Positions 19,602 to 29,451 of a stretch of 64,000 nucleotides of DNA are shown in pieces. Position 1 is the first letter of the stretch, and every line of letters begins with the position of its first letter. The DNA is from Pseudomonas thermotolerans DSM 14292 (lineage in GTDB: Bacteria > Pseudomonadota > Gammaproteobacteria > Pseudomonadales > Pseudomonadaceae). The stretch is from positions 124,001-188,000 of the forward strand of contig NZ_KB822603.1 of NCBI RefSeq assembly GCF_000364625.1. The letters run 5' to 3'. Below the pieces are notes generated by a model. The model was not told where the DNA came from. It did not search any database and saw only the letters and a program-made list of their open reading frames with translations. The position numbers and the translations under genes were made by a program.

Positions 19602-19736
19602 TGGGTCGATTCCACCGCCCAGTGCTTGCCGGCGCGAGCCCTGGGCAGTGCAATCGGCCCGAGCCCGCCCCGATGCAACCCTGCGCCGGCGGCGGAGTCC
19701 CAACAGAACCGATCCGACCCCCATCTGGAGCCTGCC

Positions 19737-21008
19737 ATGCCACACGATCCGCAAACCCTGCTCCGCGAACTCTTCGCCACCGCCATCGCCGCCGCTCATC
19801 CCCGGCAGGTCCTCGCCGACCACCTGCCCGCCGACCGTTCCGGGCGGGTCATCGTCATCGGCGCCGGCAAAGCCGCCGCTGCCATGGCCGAGGTGGTCGA
19901 GCGCGAATGGCAGAGCGAGCTCGCCGGGCTGGTGGTCACCCGCTACGGCCACGGCGCCGCCTGCCAGCGTATCGAAGTGGTCGAGGCCGCCCACCCGGTG
20001 CCGGACGACGCCGGCGAGCGGGTCGCCCGCCGGGTGCTGGAACTGGTCGGCAACCTCTCGGAAAGCGACCGGGTGATCTTCCTGCTCTCCGGCGGCGGCT
20101 CCTCGCTGCTGGCCCTGCCTGCCGAAGGGCTAACCCTGGCCGACAAGCAGGCGGTCAACAAGGCGCTGCTCAGGTCCGGGGCGACCATCGGCGAGATGAA
20201 CTGCGTACGAAAGCACCTCTCCGCCATCAAGGGCGGCCGCCTGGCCCGCGCCTGCTGGCCAGCCACGGTGTATACCTACGCGATCTCCGACGTGCCCGGC
20301 GACGAAGCCACGGTGATCGCCTCCGGGCCCACGGTGGCCGACCCCACCACCTCCGCCGAGGCCCTGGAGATCCTCGCCCGCTATCGCATCGAGGTGCCCG
20401 CCCATGTACGCGCCTGGCTCGAGGATCCGCGTTCGGAGACCGTCAAGCCCGGCGATCCCTGCCTCGCGCGCAGCCACTTCCAGTTGATCGCCACCCCGCA
20501 GCAGGCCCTCGAGACCGCCGCCGCGAAGGCCCGCGCCGCCGGCTACACCCCGCTGATCCTCGGCGACCTGGAGGGCGAGGCCCGCGAGGTGGCCAAGGTA
20601 CACGCCGGCATCGCCCGGCAGATCGTCCTGCACGGCCAGCCGCTGGCGGCGCCCTGCGTGATCCTCTCCGGCGGCGAGACCACGGTGACCGTGCGCGGCA
20701 ACGGCCGCGGCGGACGCAACGCCGAGTTCCTCCTGGCCCTCACCGAGAGCCTCAAGGGCCTGCCCGGGGTCTACGCCCTGGCTGGCGACACCGACGGCAT
20801 CGACGGCTCCGAGGACAACGCCGGCGCCCTCATGACCCCCGACTCCCACGCCCGCGCCCAAGCCCTGGGCCTGTCGGCGCGCACCGCGCTGGACGACAAC
20901 GACGGCTACGGCTACTTCGCCGCCCTCGACGACCTGATCGTCACCGGCCCGACCCGCACCAACGTCAACGACTTCCGCGCCATCCTGATCGAGGCACCCG
21001 CACCATGA
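19737..21008 (+). CDS. ttuD: glycerate kinase (MOFRL family, TtuD)
   Basis: Protein of 423 residues of the type II glycerate kinase family (often annotated hydroxypyruvate reductase TtuD), which phosphorylates glycerate, probably to 2-phosphoglycerate. Visible are the N-terminal VIVIGAGKAAAAMAE, the GGGSSLLALP loop, CVRKHLSAIKGGRLA, and the MOFRL-domain pattern ILSGGETTVTVRGNGRGGRNAEF. The start at 19737 fits the family; the open frame extends 98 codons upstream through the hairpin-rich spacer, which is not coding. Its stop overlaps the pyk start (ATGA). Confidence 0.93.
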   Translation: MPHDPQTLLRELFATAIAAAHPRQVLADHLPADRSGRVIVIGAGKAAAAMAEVVEREWQSELAGLVVTRYGHGAACQRIEVVEAAHPVPDDAGERVARRVLELVGNLSESDRVIFLLSGGGSSLLALPAEGLTLADKQAVNKALLRSGATIGEMNCVRKHLSAIKGGRLARACWPATVYTYAISDVPGDEATVIASGPTVADPTTSAEALEILARYRIEVPAHVRAWLEDPRSETVKPGDPCLARSHFQLIATPQQALETAAAKARAAGYTPLILGDLEGEAREVAKVHAGIARQIVLHGQPLAAPCVILSGGETTVTVRGNGRGGRNAEFLLALTESLKGLPGVYALAGDTDGIDGSEDNAGALMTPDSHARAQALGLSARTALDDNDGYGYFAALDDLIVTGPTRTNVNDFRAILIEAPAP

Positions 21009-22417
21009 CGCCCAACAAGAAAGTCAAAATCCTCGCCACCCTAGGCCCCGCCATCCGCGGCCAGGACGACATCCGCCAACTGGTGGAGGCCGGCGTCAAC
21101 CTGTTCCGCCTCAACTTCAGCCACGGCGAACACGCCGACCACGCCGAGCGTTACCGCTGGGTGCGCGAGGTGGAGCGCGAGCTCGACTACCCCATCGGCA
21201 TCCTCATGGACCTGCAGGGGCCCAAGCTGCGCGTCGGCCGCTTCGCCGCAGGCAAGGTGCAGTTGGCCAAAGGCCAGGCCTTTCGCCTCGACCTGGACCC
21301 GACCCCGGGCGACGCCCGGCGCGTCAACCTGCCCCACCCGGAGATCATCGCGGCCCTGCAGCCGGGCATGAGCCTGCTGCTCGACGACGGCCGCCTGCGC
21401 CTGGTGGTGACCGCCAGGCACGCCGAGGCCATAGACACCCAAGTGATCGCCGGCGGCGAGCTGTCCGACCGCAAGGGCGTCAACGTCCCGGAGGCAGTGC
21501 TGCAGCTCTCCCCGCTCACCGACAAGGACCGCCGCGACCTGGCCTTCGGCCTGGAGCTGGGAGTGGACTGGGTGGCGCTGTCCTTCGTGCAGCGGCCCGA
21601 GGACATCCACGAGGCCCGCGAGCTGATCGGCGGCAGGGCCGCGCTGATGGCGAAGATCGAGAAGCCCTCGGCGGTACAGCACCTGGAGGAGATCGCTCGG
21701 CTCAGTGACGCCATCATGGTGGCCCGCGGCGACCTCGGCGTGGAGGTCCCGGCGGAGAACGTGCCGCGCATCCAGAAGGAGATCATCGCCACCTGTCGGC
21801 GCCTCGGCCGTCCGGTGGTGGTCGCCACCCAGATGCTCGAATCCATGCGTTTCTCTCCGGCGCCGACCCGCGCCGAGGTCACCGACGTGGCCACCGCGGT
21901 GTCCGAGGGCACCGACGCGGTGATGCTCTCCGCGGAGACCGCCTCCGGCGACTATCCGCTGGAGGCCGTGCAGATGATGAGCAAGATCATCCGCCAGGTG
22001 GAGAACGAGCCGGACTTCCAGGCCCAGCTCGACGTCGGCCGCCCGCAGGCCGAGCCCACCGCCTCGGATGCGATCAGCTGCGCGATCCGCCGGGTCAGCG
22101 CCATCCTGCCGGTGGCAGCGCTGGTCAACTACACCGAATCCGGCACCTCCAGCCTGCGCGCCTCGCGGGAGCGACCGCGGGCAACCATCCTCAGCCTGAC
22201 CCCCAACCTGGAGACCGCGCGCCGCCTCACCGTGGCCTGGGGCATCTACTCGGTGGTCAAGCAGCGTCTCCAGCAGGTCGAGGAGGTCACCCGCACCGCC
22301 CTGGACGTCGCCCAGGCCCAGGGGCTGGCCAAACCCGGCGATACCGTGGTGATCACCGCCGGCGTGCCCTTCGGCCAGCCCGGCACCACCAACACGCTGC
22401 GCATCGAGACACTCTGA
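21005..22417 (+). CDS. pyk: pyruvate kinase
   Basis: Pyruvate kinase of 470 residues that makes ATP and pyruvate from phosphoenolpyruvate. Motifs include the N-terminal ILATLGPA and NFSHG, the catalytic Lys motif MAKIEKPSAV, the metal and substrate site MVARGDLGVEVP, and the C-terminal allosteric domain. The start overlaps the ttuD stop by four bases, so it is the last gene of the glyoxylate operon. This placement makes it a pathway-specific enzyme in addition to any housekeeping pyruvate kinase elsewhere. Confidence 0.96.
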   Translation: MTPNKKVKILATLGPAIRGQDDIRQLVEAGVNLFRLNFSHGEHADHAERYRWVREVERELDYPIGILMDLQGPKLRVGRFAAGKVQLAKGQAFRLDLDPTPGDARRVNLPHPEIIAALQPGMSLLLDDGRLRLVVTARHAEAIDTQVIAGGELSDRKGVNVPEAVLQLSPLTDKDRRDLAFGLELGVDWVALSFVQRPEDIHEARELIGGRAALMAKIEKPSAVQHLEEIARLSDAIMVARGDLGVEVPAENVPRIQKEIIATCRRLGRPVVVATQMLESMRFSPAPTRAEVTDVATAVSEGTDAVMLSAETASGDYPLEAVQMMSKIIRQVENEPDFQAQLDVGRPQAEPTASDAISCAIRRVSAILPVAALVNYTESGTSSLRASRERPRATILSLTPNLETARRLTVAWGIYSVVKQRLQQVEEVTRTALDVAQAQGLAKPGDTVVITAGVPFGQPGTTNTLRIETL

Positions 22418-22425
22418 GCACCGCG

Positions 22426-22459
22426 CCGGCAGCCCTCCTCCCCCCGCGAGGGCTGCCGG
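22426..22459. repeat. twelve-pair hairpin after pyk
   Basis: CCGGCAGCCCTC pairs perfectly with GAGGGCTGCCGG across a ten-base C-rich loop, 9 bases after the pyk stop. There is no T run, so any termination would be atypical; it may mark the operon's 3' end. Confidence 0.6.
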
Positions 22460-22549
22460 TCAGGCGCAACACCAGCAACTTCCATCCGGCCCTGCCGCGG
22501 GGCGACCGTCCTCTCCAACGGCCGCCCCCTCTTTTTCCTGCGCCATGCC

Positions 22550-23428
22550 ATGACGCGAACCCTGTCCCAAGCTCTGCTCAATGGTTGCAGCCAAATCTTC
22601 CTGCAGCGCAGCCCCGCGTGCGGCGCACTGGTCCTACTGGCCCTGCTGCTCTCCTCTCCCCAACTGCTCGGCCATGCCCTGCTGGGCGGTCTGGCCAGCC
22701 TGCTGGTGGCCCTCCGCCGCGGCTATCCAGGCGCCGAGACGGAGGCCGGCCTGTACGGCTACAACGGCACCCTGCTGGGCCTGCTGCTCGGTGCGCACTT
22801 CTCCTGGTCGCCTCTGCTGCCGCTGCTGGTGCTGACCACCGCCGGGCTGTCCAGCCTGCTGCTGCACCACCTGCTGAAACTGGCCCGGCGCAGCGGCGGC
22901 CTGCCGGCCTACACCCTGCCCTTCGTGCTGCTCGGCTGGCTGCTGCTGGCCCTCGACGGGCCGCTGGAACTGGAACGGAGCATCGCACCAGCCGCGGCGC
23001 TGCAGGCCGATCTCGCGGGACTGGCCGCAGCCGTGCTGCGAGGCATCGCCCAGGTGCTCTTCCTCGACGACCCGCTGGCCGGTGCCTGCCTGCTGCTCGG
23101 CCTGCTGCTGGCCGACTGGCGTGCCGCGGCCTGGGCGGCCGGCGCGTCCCTGGCCGGACTGGCGCTGGCCCTGTTCCAAGGCTGGCCGCAGGACAGCGCG
23201 CTGCTCGGGCTGTACGGCTACAACGCGGTGCTCGCCGCCCTGGCCCTTGGTCAGAGCCACCGCTGGCCCTGGGCGCCGCTGACCGGCATCCTCCTCACCC
23301 TGCTACTACAGCCCTGCTTCCCGGCCCTCGGCACGCCGCCACTAACCGCCCCCTTCATCCTAGCCTGCTGGCTGGTGCTGGCCAGCTCCCGTTCGGCCCG
23401 CCAGCCGGTACCGCCGCCACAGACGTGA
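22550..23428 (+). CDS. urea transporter (UT family channel)
   Basis: Very hydrophobic 292-residue membrane protein with two internal repeats. Each carries the urea-transporter signature: LYGYNGTLLGLLLG near residues 68-81 and LYGYNAVLAALALG near 222-235. The family forms a passive urea channel in the inner membrane. Ten or so membrane segments can be drawn. Urea is released during allantoate breakdown, so the place next to the glyoxylate operon makes sense. It starts 132 bases after pyk, beyond a strong hairpin. It is convergent with chrA. Confidence 0.88.
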   Translation: MTRTLSQALLNGCSQIFLQRSPACGALVLLALLLSSPQLLGHALLGGLASLLVALRRGYPGAETEAGLYGYNGTLLGLLLGAHFSWSPLLPLLVLTTAGLSSLLLHHLLKLARRSGGLPAYTLPFVLLGWLLLALDGPLELERSIAPAAALQADLAGLAAAVLRGIAQVLFLDDPLAGACLLLGLLLADWRAAAWAAGASLAGLALALFQGWPQDSALLGLYGYNAVLAALALGQSHRWPWAPLTGILLTLLLQPCFPALGTPPLTAPFILACWLVLASSRSARQPVPPPQT

Positions 23429-23492
23429 ACGTGCCCCTGGCGTCCCCCGCCGTCCCGAGCGCCGACGGCGCTGATGGCACAGCTGGCACCGC

Positions 23493-24701
23493 TCAAACAG
23501 GCAGCCGTAGCGTCCCCGACAACCAGCCGCCCAGCACGCAGAGCAGCATCAGCAGCCAGGGCGGCAGGCGGCCGAAGACCAGCGCCGCCCAGGCCGCCAA
23601 GGCGAGGAGCAGATCCACCGGGCCAGCGATGGTGCTGGTCCACAGCGGATCGTAGAGCGCCGCCAGCAGGAGCCCGACCACCGCCGTGTTGATCCCGGCC
23701 AGCGCCGCCTGCACGCCGGCCCGGCCGCGCAGCCGTGCCCAGAACGGCAGTACCCCGGCGACCAGCAGGAAGGACGGCAGGAAGATCGCAGCCAGGCCCA
23801 GCAACCCACCCCAGAAACCACCCGCCGCGGTGCCCAGAAAGGCGGCGAAGGTGAACAGCGGCCCGGGCACCGCCTGGGCAGCGCCGTAGCCGGCCAGGAA
23901 GCTGTCCCGTTCCACCCAGCCGGGCTCCACCAGCGCGGTCTGGAGCAGCGGCAGCACCACGTGACCACCTCCGAACACCAGCGCCCCGGCGCGGTAGAAG
24001 GCATCGCCGAGCGCCAGCAGGGGCACCGGCCACAGCCGGGCGACGAGCGGCAACGCGAGCAGCAGCAGGCCGAACGCCCACAGGCAGAGCAGTGCCCCGC
24101 GCCGGCTGCCGCCGACAACAAGGGCCTCGCCGGACGGCGCCGCGGCTCGGCGTAGCAGGGCCCAGCCAAGCAGCCCGGCGCCGGCAATCACCAGCAGCTG
24201 CCCTGGCGTGCCAGGAAAGAGCAGCACCACGGCCGCCGCCGCCAGCATCAGGACGAACCGCCCGGAGCTGCCGCAGAGGCTGCGGGCCATGCTCCACACC
24301 GCCTGGGCCACCACCGCCAAGGCCACCAGCTTGAGGCCGTGCAGCACGCCGGGCGGCAACGCCGCCCCCCAGCCGGACAGCCCGAAGGCGAAGAGCATCA
24401 GCAGCGCGGCCGACGGCAGGCTGAAGCCGATCCAGGCCGCCAACATCCCGGGCCAGCCGGCACGTGTCAGGCCCAGCGCCATGCCAACCTGGCTGCTGGC
24501 CGGACCAGGGAGGAACAGGCAGAGGGCGACCAGCTCGGCATAGGCGCGCTCGCCGAGCCACCGGCGGCGTACCACGAACTCCTCACGGAAGTAGCCGAGA
24601 TGGGCGACGGGACCGCCGAAGGATGTCATCCCCAAGCGCAGGAACAGGCGGAAGACTTCCCAGGCGCGGGCGGCCTGGCCGGTATCACTGGCGTGCATCA
24701 T
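23493..24701 (-). CDS. chrA: chromate transporter ChrA
   Basis: Membrane protein of 402 residues with the two-domain CHR layout. The N-terminal half carries FGGPVAHLGYFREEFV and LPGPASSQ (about residues 28-70). The C-terminal half repeats the pattern with FGGGHVVLPLL and AVPGPLFTF. Family members export chromate by antiport. The start has a second Met at the next codon. No chrB regulator is nearby, so the physiological substrate could be sulfate or unknown. Confidence 0.92.
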   Translation of the reverse strand: MMHASDTGQAARAWEVFRLFLRLGMTSFGGPVAHLGYFREEFVVRRRWLGERAYAELVALCLFLPGPASSQVGMALGLTRAGWPGMLAAWIGFSLPSAALLMLFAFGLSGWGAALPPGVLHGLKLVALAVVAQAVWSMARSLCGSSGRFVLMLAAAAVVLLFPGTPGQLLVIAGAGLLGWALLRRAAAPSGEALVVGGSRRGALLCLWAFGLLLLALPLVARLWPVPLLALGDAFYRAGALVFGGGHVVLPLLQTALVEPGWVERDSFLAGYGAAQAVPGPLFTFAAFLGTAAGGFWGGLLGLAAIFLPSFLLVAGVLPFWARLRGRAGVQAALAGINTAVVGLLLAALYDPLWTSTIAGPVDLLLALAAWAALVFGRLPPWLLMLLCVLGGWLSGTLRLPV

Positions 24702-24779
24702 CGAGGAGGCTCCGCGGGGGTTCCGGGCAAGACGCGAGAGGCCACGGCCGCTAGTCCGGACACCCCGAGAGGAGTCCGC

Positions 24780-25193
24780 CTAACGGGCGTAGCGGCGGCC
24801 AAGACCCGGTGGCACGCCACTGCTGTCGGTTTCCTGCCAGGGTCCCTGAGGGCTGTTCGACCAGTACCAGCCGCCGTCCCAGCGGTAGTAGGTACGCTCG
24901 CGGTAGTAGAGGTCGCGGGCGTTCTCCAGCACGTAGACGCCCAGGCTGTTGTCCCAGTGGCAGTTACCGCCGGGCGGCGGGGCGTAGCGCGGATGGGCCT
25001 TCATGGTGGTCGGCTGCTGCGGCGCCGGCTGGGCCGGCGGCAGGGGGACGCGCGGCTGCGGAGTGTGCACCGGCGGAGGCGTCTGGGCCGGCGGTCCGGG
25101 ATGCGCCGGCGGCTCCGGCGCGCGGTGCGGCGTGGAACAGCCGGCCAGAGCGGCCGCCAGGGCCAGAGCGAGAAGACGCAGAGACGCTTTCAT
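24780..25193 (-). CDS. small proline-rich lipoprotein
   Basis: Protein of 137 residues with a lipoprotein signal (lipobox LAGC, Cys19), a proline-rich region (about 22-62) and a C-terminal aromatic region (YYRERTYYRWDGGWYWS) of the type seen in small outer-membrane lipoproteins. No named domain is recognised. It is 47 bases downstream of ccmI on the same strand, with its own AGGTC-like weak ribosome site; it may be the last gene of the ccm transcript or independent. Confidence 0.8.
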   Translation of the reverse strand: MKASLRLLALALAAALAGCSTPHRAPEPPAHPGPPAQTPPPVHTPQPRVPLPPAQPAPQQPTTMKAHPRYAPPPGGNCHWDNSLGVYVLENARDLYYRERTYYRWDGGWYWSNSPQGPWQETDSSGVPPGLGRRYAR

Positions 25194-25240
25194 GGGAAGA
25201 CCTCCAGAAAAAGTGGCCCCAGCCCGGCAAGCCTAGCCGA

Positions 25241-26446
25241 TCACTCGTCCGGGCTGTCGATGCTCAGCTGCTGCAACTCGCGGGTACCACTGGCCAGCGG
25301 CTCGCTGCGGCCAATCCATTCGCCGTTGGTGGCATCGCCGGCGCGGGACACGCGGGCCACCAATTGAACCTCGGGGAAGGCGGAAAGTTTCAGCTGCGGC
25401 ATCATCGCGTCGGCGTCGGACAGCTCCACCTCGGCCGGCAGGTCGGCCACGCGCAGGCGCTTGACCGCCAGGGGCATGGGCGGACCGCTGCTGGCGCGGG
25501 CGAAGACGAACACGCTGTCGCCCGGCTGGACCTTGTCCCTGAGCGCCGCGGCCAGCTCCACCCGGACCTTGAGCGCCGGCCCGGCCTGGCCGGCGGCCGG
25601 CTTGTCGGCGCCGGCCTCGCCGCCTTCCTGCAGGCGGGCCCTGGCGCGCTCGATACCGCCCTGGATCGCCGCGCGCGACGGATCCTCGGCCGGCAGCACG
25701 GCGACCAGGCGTTCCCAGTAACCGATGGCATCCTTGAAGCGCTGCTCCTCGAAGGCGGCGATGCCCAACAGGCCGAGGCTGGTGACCTCCTCCGGGTCGC
25801 CCTTCAGCGCCTCGTCGGTGAGCGCTTGCAGCTCCGGCGTCCAGCGTCGCTCGCCGGCGAAGTACAGGGCCTGGGCCCACTGGCCGAGCACCTCGGGCTG
25901 GCGGCCGGTGAGCGCGGCGGCGCGCTCGAAGGCGCCGGCAGCCTCGGTGGGGCGCTCCTGGGTCATGTAGGTGCGACCGAGGAAGTACCAGGCTTCCGGC
26001 GAATCGGGCTGGGCCTTGACCGCCTGCTCCAGGCGCGCGGTCATCTCCTCGATGCTGCGCGGCATCTGGGCGAACTCGCGGGTCAGCGCCACCTTGTCGC
26101 TGGCGCCCCAATGCAGGTAGAGGCCAAAGCCGAGGAGCGGCACCAGCAGCGCGGCGAGCAGCGGCACGGCGCGGCCCAGGCGGGTGACGCCGTTGCCCTC
26201 GGCGCCCTCGGTGTCGGCGAGCAGCTCGCGGGCCGCCTCGGCGCGGCCGGCCTCCAGCTGGGCGTCGCTGAGCACGCCGGCGCTGTGCTCGCCTTCCAGT
26301 TCGGCGATGCGTTCCTGGTAGAGGGCGACGTTGAGGGCGGTGCGATCCTCCTCGGCCTGGGCCTTGCGGCCGCGCAGCACGGGAATCAGCAGAAAAGCGA
26401 AGGCGACCAGCAGCAACAGGCCGGCGGCGAGCCAGAAATCAGTCAT
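25241..26446 (-). CDS. ccmI: c-type cytochrome biogenesis protein CcmI (CycH)
   Basis: Protein of 401 residues, part of the haem lyase complex; it holds apocytochrome c for CcmF/CcmH. Two membrane segments (about 4-22 and 96-113) flank a cytoplasmic part with a coiled coil; a periplasmic TPR domain follows (about 130-290, with [16 protein letters not shown] repeats) and a C-terminal beta domain. The ATG overlaps the end of ccmH by eight bases. It is the last assigned gene of the ccm operon. Confidence 0.93.
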   Translation of the reverse strand: MTDFWLAAGLLLLVAFAFLLIPVLRGRKAQAEEDRTALNVALYQERIAELEGEHSAGVLSDAQLEAGRAEAARELLADTEGAEGNGVTRLGRAVPLLAALLVPLLGFGLYLHWGASDKVALTREFAQMPRSIEEMTARLEQAVKAQPDSPEAWYFLGRTYMTQERPTEAAGAFERAAALTGRQPEVLGQWAQALYFAGERRWTPELQALTDEALKGDPEEVTSLGLLGIAAFEEQRFKDAIGYWERLVAVLPAEDPSRAAIQGGIERARARLQEGGEAGADKPAAGQAGPALKVRVELAAALRDKVQPGDSVFVFARASSGPPMPLAVKRLRVADLPAEVELSDADAMMPQLKLSAFPEVQLVARVSRAGDATNGEWIGRSEPLASGTRELQQLSIDSPDE

Positions 26447-26930
26447 TCGAAGTCTTGTCCGCGAAGGTGGATTTCAGCAGGGCATCGAGGCGGGCGCGTT
26501 CCTGGTCGGAAAGCCGTGCGGCGACCGGAGCGTTCTCTACCCGACGACGGCGCAGGACGATGGTGCCCAACACCACCAGGCCGGCGCCGAGCAGCAGCGC
26601 CGGGCCGTACCAGAGCAGGAAGGTGCGCGAGGTGACCGGCGGCTTGTAGCGCACGAAGTCGCCGTAGCGGTCGACCATGAAGTCGACGATCTCCTGGTCG
26701 CTCCGGCCCTCGCCGAGCATGCGGTGGATCTCGCGGCGCAGGTCGGCGGCGATGGGCGCGTTGGAGTCGGCGATGTCCTGGTTCTGGCACTTCGGGCAGC
26801 GCAGTTCCTTGGTCAGCTCGCGGAAGCGCTCGCGCTGCGCCTCGTCGGCGAACTCGTAGGTGTCGATGGCGGCGCGTGCGGTACCGGCCAGGCACAACAC
26901 GGCAAGCAGGGCGGCGGTCAGGCGTTTCAT
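26439..26930 (-). CDS. ccmH: cytochrome c maturation protein CcmH (thiol protein)
   Basis: Protein of 163 residues with a signal peptide (1-20), the redox motif LRCPKCQNQ (C45 and C48) and one C-terminal membrane anchor (about 105-125). It keeps apocytochrome haem-binding cysteines reduced. This short form, separate from CcmI, is usual in Pseudomonas (it is also called CcmL). The start at 26930 overlaps the ccmG end (ATGA); in-frame codons upstream belong to another frame of ccmG. Confidence 0.95.
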   Translation of the reverse strand: MKRLTAALLAVLCLAGTARAAIDTYEFADEAQRERFRELTKELRCPKCQNQDIADSNAPIAADLRREIHRMLGEGRSDQEIVDFMVDRYGDFVRYKPPVTSRTFLLWYGPALLLGAGLVVLGTIVLRRRRVENAPVAARLSDQERARLDALLKSTFADKTSND

Positions 26931-27463
26931 TGGCCTGCCTCGTCGACCAGTTGCCGGTACAGCGGCGCCAGCTGCTCGCGCCAGACGTCCTGATCGATCA
27001 CCCCGACGTACTTGTGGCGGATGATGCCCTGGGCGTCGATCAGGAAGGTCTCCGGCGCGCCGTAGACGCCGAGGTCCAGCCCCAGGCTGCCTTGGGCATC
27101 GTTGATGTTGAGCTGGTAGGGGTCGTGGAATTCCTCCAGCCACTTGCGCGCCGCGGCGTTGTCGTCCTTGTAGTTGACGCCGAGGATGCGCACGCCCTGC
27201 TCGGCCAGCCTGTTCAGCACCGGATGCTCGACCCGGCAGGCCACGCACCAGGTGGCCCAGACGTTGAGCAGCGCCGGCCGGCCCTTGAGGTCGTCCTGGG
27301 TCAGGGTGCGCTCGTCCTGCACGCTGGGCAGCGAGAAGGCCGGCACCGGCTTGCCGATCAGCGCCGAAGGCAGCTCGGAGGGGTCAAGGAACAGGCCGCG
27401 GTAGAGGAACACCGCGACGCCCAGGAAGATCAGCAGGGGAATCAGAAGGATCAGCCGTCTCAT
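26927..27463 (-). CDS. ccmG: thiol:disulfide interchange protein CcmG (DsbE)
   Basis: Membrane-anchored thioredoxin-fold protein of 178 residues. One membrane segment (about 4-21) is followed by the redox motif WCVAC (C73, C76) and the conserved cis-proline loop GAPETFLID. It passes reductant to CcmH or apocytochrome c in the periplasm. The start overlaps the ccmF end by four bases. Confidence 0.96.
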   Translation of the reverse strand: MRRLILLIPLLIFLGVAVFLYRGLFLDPSELPSALIGKPVPAFSLPSVQDERTLTQDDLKGRPALLNVWATWCVACRVEHPVLNRLAEQGVRILGVNYKDDNAAARKWLEEFHDPYQLNINDAQGSLGLDLGVYGAPETFLIDAQGIIRHKYVGVIDQDVWREQLAPLYRQLVDEAGQ

Positions 27464-29448
27464 GCTTGTGCTCCAGCCAGGCCGAGCGCTTCGCGCACCC
27501 GGGTCTTCACCTTGACGCGGTAGCGCCGGTCGAGAGCCGCCAGCAGGCCGCCGAAGGCGGTCAACAGGCCGCCCAGCCAGATCCAGCGCACGTAGGGCTT
27601 GACATGCAGGCGCACGGCCCAGGCGCCGTTCTCCAGCGGCTCGCCGAGGGCCACGTAGAGGTCACGGGTGAAGCCGGCGTCGATGCCCGCCTCGGTCATT
27701 ACCGACTGCTGCACGCGGTACAGGCGTTTCTCCGGATGGAGCACGGCGACTTCCTCGCCGTCACGCAGGACCCGCACGGTGCCGTGGTCGGAAGTGAAGT
27801 TGGGCCCCTCGTAGTGCTGGGTGCCCTCGAACACGAAGCGGTAGCCGGCCAGCTCCAGGGAATCGCCGGGGGCCATGCGCAGATCACGCTCGGCGCTGTA
27901 CTGGCTGGACAGCACCACGCCCAGGGCGCACACGGCGATGCCCAGATGCCCCAGCTGCATGCCCCAGTAGCTGCGGCCGAGCTTTCCGAGGCCCTTGAGC
28001 AGGCCGCTGTGGCGGGTCTTGTCGAGCAGGTCGCGCAGCCCGGCGAGCACCACCCAGGCGGCCAGCAGCCAGGTGGCCAGCGCCGCCCAGTGGAAGTCGC
28101 CGAACAGGAAACTGGCCAGCACGCCGAACGCCACGCTGGCGAGCAGCACCGGGCCAAGCATGCCGGCCAGCCATTTCAGCGGGGTGTCCTTCCAGCGCAC
28201 GATCACGCCGATTGCCAGCACCACCATGAGCAGCGCCATCAGCGGCAGGAACAGGGCGTTGAAATACGGTGGCCCGACCGACAGCTTGGCGCCGGACAGG
28301 GCATCCAGCACCAGCGGATAGAGGGTGCCGAGCAGAATCATGGCGCTGGCCACCACCAGCACTAGGTTGTTGACCAGCAGCAGGGTCTCCCGCGACCACA
28401 GGCCGAAGCCTACCTGGCTCTTAACCACCGGGGCGCGCAGGGCGAACAGGGTCAGCGAGCCGCCGACCACGACGAACAGGAAGGCCAGCACGAAGATGCC
28501 GCGTTCCGGGTCGGTGGCGAAGGCATGCACCGAGGTCAGCACCCCGGAGCGGACCAGGAAGGTGCCGAGCAGCGACAGCGAGAAGGCGGCAATCGCCAGG
28601 AGCACCGTCCAGCTCTTGAATACCCCGCGCTTCTCGGTCACCGCCAGGGAGTGCAGCAACGCGGTGCCCACCAGCCAGGGCATGAAGGAAGCGTTCTCCA
28701 CCGGGTCCCAGAACCACCAGCCGCCCCAGCCCAGCTCGTAGTAGGCCCACCAGGAGCCGAGGGTGATGCCAATGCCGAGGAACGACCAGGCAACTATGGT
28801 CCAAGGCCTCGACCAGCGCGCCCAGGCGGCGTCCAGACGGCCGCCGAGCAGCGCGGCGATGGCGAAGGCGAAGGCCACCGAGAAGCCCACGTAGCCCATG
28901 TAGAGCATCGGCGGGTGGACGATCAGGCCGATGTCCTGGAGCAGCGGGTTGAGGTCGTTGCCGTCCATGGGACTGTTCGGCAGCAGCCGCTCGAAGGGGT
29001 TGGAGGTGACGATCAGGAACAGCAGGAAGCCGATGCTGATCATTCCCATCACCGCCAGCACCCGGGCCAGCATGGCCTCGGGCAACTGCCGGGAGAATAC
29101 CGAGACGGCGAAGGTCCAGCCGCCGAGGATCAGCGCCCAGAGCAGCAGCGAGCCCTCGTGGGCGCCCCACACGGCGCTGAACTTGTAGTACCAGGGCAGC
29201 GCGCTGTTGGAGTTGCTGGCCACGTAGCGCACGCTGAAGTCGTCGTTTAGGAAGGCCCAGGTCAGGCAGGCGAAGGCGAACGCCAGGAAGGCGAACTGCC
29301 CCCAGGCGGCCGGCACCGCCAGGCCCATCCACTGGCGATCGCCGCGCCAGGCGCCGACCAGCGGCAGGCTGGCCTGCACCAGGGCGAAGCACAGGGCGAG
29401 GATCATCGCCAGATGACCCAGTTCGGGAATCAGCAGGGCGGCGCTCAC
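27460..29448 (-). CDS. ccmF: cytochrome c haem lyase subunit CcmF
   Basis: Large membrane protein of 662 residues that attaches haem to apocytochrome c. The tryptophan-rich haem-handling motif GWGGWWFWDPVENASF is present, with about 15 membrane segments and conserved periplasmic histidines. The start is a GTG at 29448, preceded by AAGGAGG that overlaps the end of ccmE; only three bases separate the two genes. Length agrees with the family. Confidence 0.96.
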   Translation of the reverse strand: MSAALLIPELGHLAMILALCFALVQASLPLVGAWRGDRQWMGLAVPAAWGQFAFLAFAFACLTWAFLNDDFSVRYVASNSNSALPWYYKFSAVWGAHEGSLLLWALILGGWTFAVSVFSRQLPEAMLARVLAVMGMISIGFLLFLIVTSNPFERLLPNSPMDGNDLNPLLQDIGLIVHPPMLYMGYVGFSVAFAFAIAALLGGRLDAAWARWSRPWTIVAWSFLGIGITLGSWWAYYELGWGGWWFWDPVENASFMPWLVGTALLHSLAVTEKRGVFKSWTVLLAIAAFSLSLLGTFLVRSGVLTSVHAFATDPERGIFVLAFLFVVVGGSLTLFALRAPVVKSQVGFGLWSRETLLLVNNLVLVVASAMILLGTLYPLVLDALSGAKLSVGPPYFNALFLPLMALLMVVLAIGVIVRWKDTPLKWLAGMLGPVLLASVAFGVLASFLFGDFHWAALATWLLAAWVVLAGLRDLLDKTRHSGLLKGLGKLGRSYWGMQLGHLGIAVCALGVVLSSQYSAERDLRMAPGDSLELAGYRFVFEGTQHYEGPNFTSDHGTVRVLRDGEEVAVLHPEKRLYRVQQSVMTEAGIDAGFTRDLYVALGEPLENGAWAVRLHVKPYVRWIWLGGLLTAFGGLLAALDRRYRVKVKTRVREALGLAGAQA

Positions 29449-29451
29449 GGC

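Larger units (their letters stand above)
19367..19736. other. 370-base glxR-ttuD spacer with stable hairpins
   Basis: No gene is seen. The region holds three inverted repeats: 19507-19528 (nine pairs closed by a TTCG tetraloop), 19531-19548 (CAGGCAG/CTGCCTG) and 19569-19601 (twelve perfect pairs, nine-base loop). The gap is much larger than elsewhere in the operon. It may protect or process the mRNA, or be a repeated extragenic element. Confidence 0.6.
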